The position numbers were made by a program, and so were the translations under genes. DNA of 64,000 nt from Dichomitus squalens LYAD-421 SS1 (Eukaryota; Basidiomycota; Agaricomycetes; Polyporales; Polyporaceae): NCBI RefSeq assembly GCF_000275845.1, contig NW_006766889.1:482775-546774 (forward strand), given 5' to 3'. The notes beneath the pieces were generated by a model. It was not told the DNA's origin. It worked only from the letters and a program-made list of their open reading frames with translations, and searched no databases. Below are positions 55,289-64,000 of this stretch, in pieces (within the stretch, counting starts at the first letter, position 1; each line of letters opens with the position of its first letter).

Positions 55289-58200
55289 GGGCACAAGGTA
55301 TATACCGAAGGTAGGCTTCGCAGTTCTATCTGACGACTGGTTACGGCATGAGACATGGGTCCTGCTCGTTCCTGCTTCTGCTACGATGCAGTGTTGTCTT
55401 GTTTCTGTTCGCGTCGTTTCGTTTCGCGGTCACGATATCATGAATAGTAGTCAACAATATGAAACTGTGTATGCATACTATAGGTGTACGATGTAATCGG
55501 ACTTGCTCTTTCGGGAGGAGTAAAGCTTGCCTTGCCTAGGACGGACTGTAGACAAGCAGCAAACAATAGGACACATAACTTGAATGAGCGTGCCGAGTCG
55601 CTTCGTATAAATAACCCACTCTTCAAGTAGTATGTACATGGACAAGATTTCTCGCGACTCGTGCTGGCCTGCAAGACATAGCGTCTAGTGGTCAAAGCAA
55701 CTCCGCGTCATCTGATCGTGTCAGAAGCTGCCTGAAGTGCTCCTAGAGCAACCTCTAGGATACGCCATTCCGGTGCGCCATTCCTTACCTGTGCACAACC
55801 TATGCTTGATAGTCCTAGCGGCATCCTGGAACGGTCTCAGCTGCGCGGAAGGATCTGGCTTGCTCTGGCTCAAGAACGTAAGAGTTAATGGTGTACGGTA
55901 CCATCAAGTAGGCAGGGATCACGGGGAGCCGTCTCCACGCTGCGCCAGACTCGGTCCGCTCCTAGAATACGAATTACCCTGAGTCGCGCTGCGAGAGGAA
56001 TCAGCATTCCGAGATCCCAGCTGCAAGGAACAAGTAAGGAACAAACCCAGGCCGCGCACGCGCGACGCATATACCACAACCAGACCTAACATCTGAAGAT
56101 TGTTCGCCAGAACGGGTTGTCCTTACGAGAAGATAGCCCCCCGCGGACGCAGAATGTCCGCGACCCTGACCTCAGTATGTCAGCACGCTGTACGTACCTA
56201 TGATGCCTTGCCTTGAGCTAAGTCGGGCACGCCTCTAGGTGCCCGGACAACACTATGCATGATGGTGGCGTCACGTACCCATTGGCTGCTGGGTCGCCGG
56301 CTAGAAAGTGAATTTGGCGTAAATAGGAAGCCGGCGGACCTGAGCAAGTTGACCGGCGTATGCAGATCGCTGACACGCGCCTTGTCTGTCCGGCTAAGGC
56401 CGTAAAATCGGCGGGTAAGCACAGGTGGATGTCAACTAGACCAGTGCGACCCTGCCTGAGGCCGAGTGGTGGGCAGCCGATTGGATTGCCTGGAGTACTG
56501 GAATGTAACAAGGAGCCTGGATACCATTGGAGGTATAGTGCATAACGACATCTGTTCATTGATAGTTATGTCATTTACGCTGCCCAGGGTCCCCTGCGGA
56601 AACAGGGCGGCCTCCTTGTACGTGAAGCGGAGACTAAAGGCTGATGGACGGATGTACTGGACATCAGAGACGTACTGCGCTGACGAGATGATCAAGCAAC
56701 GTACGGGATGCTTACACAGCCAGAGGGTGTAGTAGCTTCGCATCTGCACACATGCGAGGGCGGCCAATGGCGGACGTGCGACAGGTTATGGTGGGCTCAG
56801 GGCAGACGTTCCCGGCGACTGGGAGCAATGACGAGAGTCAGTACTCCCGGTCGCAATTCGCATCGCATTGCAAGGCTTCTGAGCGCAAGTTCTAGTTAAT
56901 ACTGAGTTCCTACAGGGTTCGCGTCAAGACAAGTCGACTTACAGGATTGTGGGGTTCTTCTCGGTAACTAAATCTACTGTGAGAACACCGGAGGGTTGTG
57001 ATTGGTGCGGGGATTGATTGTCCAGCAAAACCGAAGAGTTGTCGAAGGCCTGAATTCAACGATAGGGATGAGGCATTGAATCCGTCCGAACATTGCCTGC
57101 ATTTCCCTTCGGTTAGCTGCCAGATTGCCTCGAAGGTGCACTCGATCCTCGTACCGAGCGAAGAAGCTCGCAGAAGAAGGTGATAGGAATAGGCGAAACG
57201 GAATGAGGCGTAGGGCTTCGGCCGAAGCTGCTTCCGCTCCCATACATGTGGACTGCAGACGTGGATCAAAACGAGAAGTCCGGTGTCTGAGTATTCAGTG
57301 GTGTTCCGATAATGTCTTACAAGCCTGAATCATTCTGAGCATGGACCGATTACATCCAACAGACTTGAGAAAAGGCGGCTCCCGCGATATACGACCTTCT
57401 CCTACGAGTATCGCGGCAAGACGCTAAGAGGCAGATTCATTGATCAGCCCCAGCCTCAGATAGATATGGCTGACAGCTAGAAGCGACGCTATTACATGCC
57501 GACTAGAAAACCGGCCCAGGACACGCGAGATTACTTGCCGGCGTCCAATGGAACGCGTTTGATGCGGCCGCGTTTTGCTTTCCGGTATCTATCGCGGGCC
57601 TGCAATAGACACGACTCCGTGAATTCTCAGCTAGCCAAAGTAGGGATAGCTGTAGGAGATAGGCACCTACTTGTCAATTGCCTCCGTCGCTGCTACCCTC
57701 TCCAGCGCTGGCAACTGATATCAAGAGGCTTCGTCCGCGGTACTTACTATACAACAAGCAAGGACGATTGCCCTGAAGAGGTTCAGATTAGACTCACAGC
57801 GACGTTCTAGACGCTATGAGCCTGGCATACTAGACCACAGGTATGTTCACGTACTTACAATGGCTGCCTTCACCCTGTGTTCCGAACGGTTTGGATACAG
57901 CACACACCTCACGCGCGTCGCGAGGCCAATGAGTAGATCAAAGCCTCCGTATAAATCCAGACATCGGGGTAAATGGGGAGACGCACTGATGAGCAGCAGC
58001 TGACGGACGGAGGCACTAGCACGAGGACGCCGTCATGCATTCATGTAAGGACTTACCCCGCAGTGCGAACCCCGATCCCTTCTGCGTAGCAAATGGCAGC
58101 GCACCGCGTAGACATGCCCGTCTCCTTTCCGTGCGGGCATCCACGTTCTTGCAGTCCGTCTCCCACCGGAACAGCTCGGAAGCCGAAATAGTCTGAAGAG

Positions 58201-61200
58201 GAACTCGAGGCAGTATTCGACGTGGCCGTGTCAGCCGCGGTAGACGAGGTGCCCGAACTACTTGTCAGTCTGGCCCTATGTCTACCTTCGTCTGCTGACC
58301 CAATGATCGTCGAGCGAGAGTGCGCCCTGCGACCTCCGCCCGCAAGACGAGGGTCCGATGACCAGATCGCTCTCACGTCCTGGCACGCTGACGCTGAATA
58401 TATCCGGCCTTGTTCTCTGGGTGTAGATGTGGGGAAATCTGAAAGGGCTCATCAGTGCGCTCGTCTGGCATGAGTCACAGAAGATTATAGAACGACTATG
58501 TGCGGGGCCCCGTGGTCGACCTGTCAATACGCCACAGTGCGGGCGGCCGGTGAGAAGCGAGTCTAGGGCGAGCGCGAGAGACGGATAGACATGCCTGGAC
58601 TCGGTGTCATGTTATACGGGCGTCGGTGCTGTGCTTCTAGCGTATGGAATACCACGGTCAACGGAAGGGCTGACATCGAGGGCCATCCGCATATGTCTTT
58701 CAATTCACTGATGGATGATGTTTCAAGGAGGAGCGTTTCGCTATGTTGAGTGGCGTGTGCACGGAAGATATGTGGCGCAAGGTAACACCAGGCCACTCTC
58801 AGTACTTTTTGCATGTGTAGTCCAGGCGGGAACTGCAACACAGACTGCGCAGACGAGTTCGTATCATGATAGAGGAGTAAGCAAGCATCGGGCGCTTAGC
58901 TTTTCGAGCGTCGAGGCGGAGATAGGCGCTTCGGCGAGCATGGACCTACAACTATCCACCTTATAGGATCGCATCTCCGTCCGTCTTGTGTTGCTACGCT
59001 ACCAACGATCGAGTTAGTGCAAGAGGTAACACTAGAGCTTTGACAAGTATTTCTCTAGATAAGTCTCGAAGCGAACTTGTCCAGCTCCACCGGCGGACTT
59101 GAAGGTCCGTATGACACTCCCCTGAGTATTGTCATGACGAGGAAGCACGGCCATAACTGCCCAACCATAACGATACATCATTGCGAGTAAGAAGACGAGC
59201 GACAAAAGAGAGACCATAATTGTTCCTTCAACGGCCTAGTGCGAATGATTTCAGCCAGCCCTTTCGTACTAACCGCGATCGGCAACCGAGTCGACAAGAC
59301 AAGGAGCGAGCAATCGAGAGCCCAGCCGCGGAAGCATCGGTGCTCATCGGCGCTGTAGTGGCCGTAAGTACTCGACTGCAAAAGAGCATGCTGAAGTGAT
59401 GAAAAGAGCTTCCGATCCATGATAGCTTACCAGTAGTAAGGCTCGTAGTTCCTTGACAGCCATGTCCGCGTGTTCCATCTGCATATGTAGATAGACTCAG
59501 TTCCATCATATCTTAAGACCCGGAAGGGTTGGGCTCGTGGAAGATTCAGCATATCCGCGTCGGAAAAGTGGCGGAGGATGTGCAAGCTTCTGACACTCAC
59601 CATAGCCTGACGGTACAGAGTCCAGTTTCAACCAAAGCTTGGAATGCATATCATACGCCTTCTGCAGACCATAGACTGCACCGAATTATCTATGACCCGG
59701 CTGTCAACCTGGCTACGTCGTGTACATATAGTGGGGCATACGTCAACGATGTAGTCAGGGTCGACACGATGCTGGAGTGCAAAGCTCAGTATTCACTCGA
59801 CGACGGCCTGGAACTTCCGTGTGCTTGAGCTGCCTTCCCTTCACGACCTCTACCAACCCGATCTGGATTGTTCTCCGTGCACGCTGTTTCTGGCGAGGCG
59901 ATCCGGACATCTCGAAACAAAGACACCAATGACTGGACAAAGACGTACTCCTGATTGTAGCTAGGAGCAAGGATTAGCTACAGTGCGGTCCCTTGCTTCG
60001 TTGCTCCCAGGATCTACGCCTTTGTCTGCCTATTTTGAGCGCCGTGATCAGTAGGGGTCCTTCCGGAACGTCTGCTGGAATTTGAACGCCGCGCTCATAC
60101 ACTGCACCCGATGCAACGGAAGATGGTCCTGAGGCGATGTAGGAATGAAGCCTCGCACAGGTCGATGAATGTGAGACTGGCGTCCAGACTGCCCATCGGG
60201 TAAGGCAAGAAGATTATTGTTGCATTCTGGGGCCCATATAGAAGAGCGCCAGTAGTTCAGAAGCAAGCTCCCGAGAATGAAGGGGTAGAAAAAGGCTTTT
60301 GTTGTCACAGGGTGGACGACCGAATGTCGAGGCGTCCATGAGACTGTGCAGACGCCAGCCAATCGGGTGAGGCCTGGCCGGTCGACGGTCCGAGGTGGAC
60401 CGTCTCCAATCGCGGCTTTCTGCTGCCTCACCGGGCTCTATGCCGTCTTCATTCTGCACTCTACATGAGCTTGTCCAGCCCTGGTGACGCCTCGCGTCCG
60501 TTCTCACATATACAGACACAACAACAAGAGCATCTTTTTGCAAAATTCACTGCTGAAGGACAGGCGGACTGACGAATCACCGGCCAGTACCGCATGTTTT
60601 TCTCATCTGGACAAGGAATATCCTGGACGACCATACTGACGCACTTCAAGTGTCACCAGATTGGCGTTCAAAGTATTGATGACTAATAGATATGTTGTTA
60701 TATCCCAAGGTGAGAATCCGAGCTCTCAGTGCGGTTCATGAAAATCTCGGGGGCAATGCCGTTACAGGTGTGCGACTGCTGATCAGGAACACGGCTGAGT
60801 TGCGCCTGTGTGGCAGTAGCACACGATGCGAACTCCGCTCACCTACCCCAAGGTTTGCGTGAAATTCGAGGGAATGGCATCGGCTGTTTGCCTCCGGGTG
60901 TACTTAGTAACTGAAGCAGAGTGTCCTTAGAGATAACCGGTTGTCATCGTCCACGAGTCGCGATATCGATCATAGCCTTGCAAGCTATGCCAAATGTCTT
61001 ACTTCTTATACAGCGCATATAAGAAAGGATCTCAACCCTACATCAGCCAAATGACAGCATTCTTTCACAACCAACTCGGTCGCTCTCGTAATGACACCAC
61101 ACTCTTTCCTGCCGTTGATGCAGTAACGGTCCAATTCACGCCCCCCGCATATGCAGAGGACGCTTGCGCCTGGTGACAAACGATACACATGTAGCAACTG

Positions 61201-64000
61201 AACATGTAACTGCATTTCTGTCGACCACATGTCGTGATCATCATCCGAGGGATAAGTTCCAGGATGGAAGGAGGCCTACGACGCATCGGCGTGCTAAGCA
61301 CACCACCATCTACAAAAGCGAGTAAATTCGCTTCCGCGATCCAAAGTGGGTGTCCTGTCAAACACGGTCGTGATTTACATCTCTGATCTGATGCCACAGC
61401 TCATCCGCCCGGAGCTGTAGCGTGTAGGATGTGACCAATACCGACGTGAGCACAATGGCGACCGCTCTGTCAATTAGTCGACGACTTACAAATGTGCCAG
61501 AACATGTTCGCACACTGCGGCTGCAGGGCGCGTCAGCCTCCCGCTCAGGACACCCGTCCGTGCGTCTGCCTTGGGACTGTCGGCTACATCTAGTTGATAT
61601 ATTCTCGTCACCGCTTGTCTCTAAGTGCAGCCCTAAAGAACAGTTCCCGTACGCACCGTGTAAGATTGACCTGAGCTGACAAGTGTTGTACTTACGCTTG
61701 CTTACCCATGGCCAAACCTCGGAACAGCTCCCTCGGAGACCCGGACCCTATCCCGTCGCATCCGGAGATTTCCAGGACTTAGCATGCACTGCCCGCTTGA
61801 CGACACACGGTAGCTCTGACGGAAGCATATGCCTTCGCCATGATAAGGCCTCCCGCTTCCACTTGGTAGTGACGCTCACCATATACGTTCACAGCGGCTA
61901 GTGATAACGTCACCCTCTCATTTTCTGCTGCTTTCAGGCCCTCCTCCAGGTACCGCAAACAGCCGCAGAGATACAATATTGTTCACTGGAAGGTCCGAGT
62001 CGAGCGTCCCTGAAGAATCTGTCCCCAAGTCGCACAACGCATGGACCCGCCACCGCACTCAGCACCCACGCACAATCCATCGCACTACCGCCGCCCTCGA
62101 CCCGCTCGCGCTCGCTGTCGGAGATCGCCTTGTACGCCCTCGGACTTAGCCTGCACTAAGCTCTCAAAGGCAACAGCAGCGCAATCGCTGGTCCATCGAC
62201 GATAGATGGACGCGCATATGTGATACTTATTTGGAGGCTGCGAGCACACGCACCACCGCCACACTCTGCCACAACGCTGCAAGCAAGCGTCTGTGCCTCA
62301 GGCCACCAGGACCGGACGCCCGAACTTGCAAGTCCGCGACGCACCAGGCTCGGGGACTGCCGTCTTCATCCCTCGGAGTCCGTGTGTGCCATCTCTTGCT
62401 TCCTGTGCGCACCCGGCCTTACGTGCCTGCACGGCTGGGCGGCCGAGCGACTTCTAGCTAGTATGTGGTCCTTCGACCGCAGTATTTGCGGGCACTGGCG
62501 TCCGTCCGGTGCCTGCAGTGTCCTGCGGACAGAATAGCGAAGAACGGCGAGAGGGGACGGGCACATCCGCAAGCCGGTGTTCCTGCGGGAAGGAGAGTCG
62601 CCCGTGTTGCCTGCCGGCAATCGCTACCATTCGAACTGCTACATAGCGATCTACCGATAAACTGCCGACGCCATTGCTCTGACAATGGCAGGGCTGATGG
62701 CCACCCTATACGCACTTAGTACTCCACGTTCTTGCCGGACACTCAGATAGGGCTGCATGATCGCTGGTGAGATGCTATCCCAATTATACACGCATGACGT
62801 TGTATGTCTGACATACCTGATCGATAGATATAGCTCCTGGGCCGCCTCGAAGGCTAGCGTAAGCATACATAGCTAGGTGAGCCCTCCCCTTACGCATACA
62901 TGAAAGCGTGTTTACAGCGCTCACGCCAAGGTGACTATCACGAGGATCTTCTGGCCCGAACGCCAGACGACGAGCAGCGGCCAAACCGGAGAAGACCGCA
63001 ATTACTCGCGATGCCGATCGGGGCGCGGGGGAAGACCAAAGCTGCGAACGCCCGGACAGAAGAACCCGGCGCCTCGTTATGGTATCCCCCGTAGCGCTAA
63101 CTCCATTGGTAAAGTGAGTATGTCGTCGAGCTGCATCTGTCTACTACTCGACAGTAGCGCGTCTCAGGTAGATCACTGCTGTGGCCCTGGAGGATATGAG
63201 GAGTGTACCACTGGAGCAACAATGATCGAGCTTGTCAACGTCAGATAGCGTTACGAGACTGCGACACAAGGATGAGGGGAAGACGCATGGTATCCGAGCG
63301 CAATGCCAAGGACCAACGTCTGACCTCCGCCGGTTGTTTAGGTGGTCATCGTCCCCGCTGCTGTCATACCGCTCTAGACACCGACGACAGTATGACAAAG
63401 CCGGCCGATAGGCGGATGCCGGGAACACCCCTTGTCCGTGCATGTTATGTAGGTGACCCGTTCGTTCCCCTGCACCTGGGCGACGTGAGTTCTCGTACTC
63501 TGTCATCATACGAACACGAGGGTGCGTATAGCGAGGTACCGGATCGCATACTGAACGTCCACAGGCTCGCGCTTTTGCCGGACAGAAGTCGAAGCCTCAG
63601 GCCTCAGCGTCGGGCGCGCTTGCAGTCATCCCCTCCCGGCCTTCTGAGGTACTTCATCGTGCAATCGCAATCGCAAATCGCGAGATATCGGGCTCGCTTG
63701 GACGTGTGCATGAACCTTCGTGTGCGCCTCCCCGCATACCGGTGTGATATCGCGCGCGCTCCCCCAAGAGGTTCCGTATCCCCGCTTGTATTACCAATCG
63801 TCTGGCCGCCGGGATGCGCTGCAAGTGCGGGCGTGTGGATCGCAATGCCTGACGCGCCGGGGTACAGTCAGGGGCGGAATCAATCACCCTGACACGTCTC
63901 GCTCTGCGTGGGCTGCTGCGACGTCCCCGGAGTACGGCGGTGCGTGTTCTGCTGGATGGGGTATGTCATGTATGTGTTCTGTTGTATGAGATAAGGACGT
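55289..64000. other. Gene-poor right end, 8.7 kb, no convincing gene
   Basis: In contrast to the rest of the window, open frames here are short (nearly all under 130 codons), frequently begin at non-ATG codons, occur on both strands and show no conserved domain that I recognise. Some stretches have protein-like traces: a hydrophobic segment on the minus strand at 59032-59217 (MVSLLSLVFLLAMMYRYG), and Ser-rich tails at 58053-58376. These could be remnants of decayed membrane-protein genes. No terminal repeats, reverse transcriptase, transposase or tandem array was detected by eye. It could be degenerate transposon sequence, pericentromeric or other heterochromatic DNA. Confidence 0.45.

Noticed and set aside
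56218..57269. Possible retrotransposon reading frames
   Set aside because: No reverse transcriptase, integrase or gag motif and no terminal repeats could be seen.
62900..63250. Gag-like basic frames
   Set aside because: Arg/Lys/Pro-rich only; no CCHC zinc knuckle or neighbouring polyprotein, so not supported.

Overview
This window is nuclear DNA from a filamentous basidiomycete, most likely an Agaricomycete of the Polyporales type. The reasons are dense genes on both strands, many introns of about 50-60 bp with GT..AG ends and consensus gtgagt/gtaagt donors, GC-rich coding sequence, and typical content: P450s, divergent F-box/LRR-like families, a GMC oxidoreductase, SPRY, bZIP and Hos3-type HDAC genes. 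The species assignment is inference; the splice joins were worked out by hand by requiring frame continuity and family similarity. No rRNA, tRNA, CRISPR array or intact transposon was recognised.

Layout. 1-8 kb is accessory: a decayed P450 tail (about 1.18-1.35 kb), an intact 10-exon P450 (2249-4324, +), an F-box/LRR-like gene with one in-frame stop (4868-6520, -) and a class I methyltransferase (6824-7639, -). 8-25.7 kb is mostly housekeeping: a CRAL-TRIO/RhoGAP protein, a GC-rich regulatory stretch, a Gcn4/CPC1-like bZIP factor, a Golgi GDA1/CD39 nucleoside diphosphatase, a SPRY protein, the small RNA polymerase III subunit Rpc10/Rpc11 (five exons, one of 7 nt), a conserved low-complexity protein, a single-pass membrane protein and histone H3. 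26-32 kb holds mitochondrial FAD glycerol-3-phosphate dehydrogenase, a second F-box/LRR-like gene and a second P450 tail. The P450/F-box convergent arrangement occurs twice in opposite orientation, which suggests an old inverted segmental duplication. 32.5-55.3 kb holds a HEAT-like, possibly Rif1-related nuclear protein, a cyclopropane-fatty-acid-synthase-like methyltransferase, two small hypothetical genes, a GMC oxidoreductase, Sen54, the mitochondrial SAM carrier, a glycine-rich protein, a RING-H2 protein and a Hos3-like histone deacetylase with a GC-AG intron. From about 55.3 kb to the end (8.7 kb) no convincing gene is visible.

How the genes relate. There is no single pathway cluster. 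Three genes concern S-adenosylmethionine: the mitochondrial SAM carrier and two SAM-dependent methyltransferases. Chromatin and transcription are represented by H3, HDAC, bZIP, Rpc10 and the Rif1-like protein. Two head-to-head pairs (Sen54/SAM carrier and RING/HDAC) share promoters of about 250-310 bp. I did not find a clearly novel biological system. The best leads are the inverted P450/F-box duplication with decay, micro-exon and GC-AG splicing, a one-residue length change in the H3 tail, and the gene desert at the right end.
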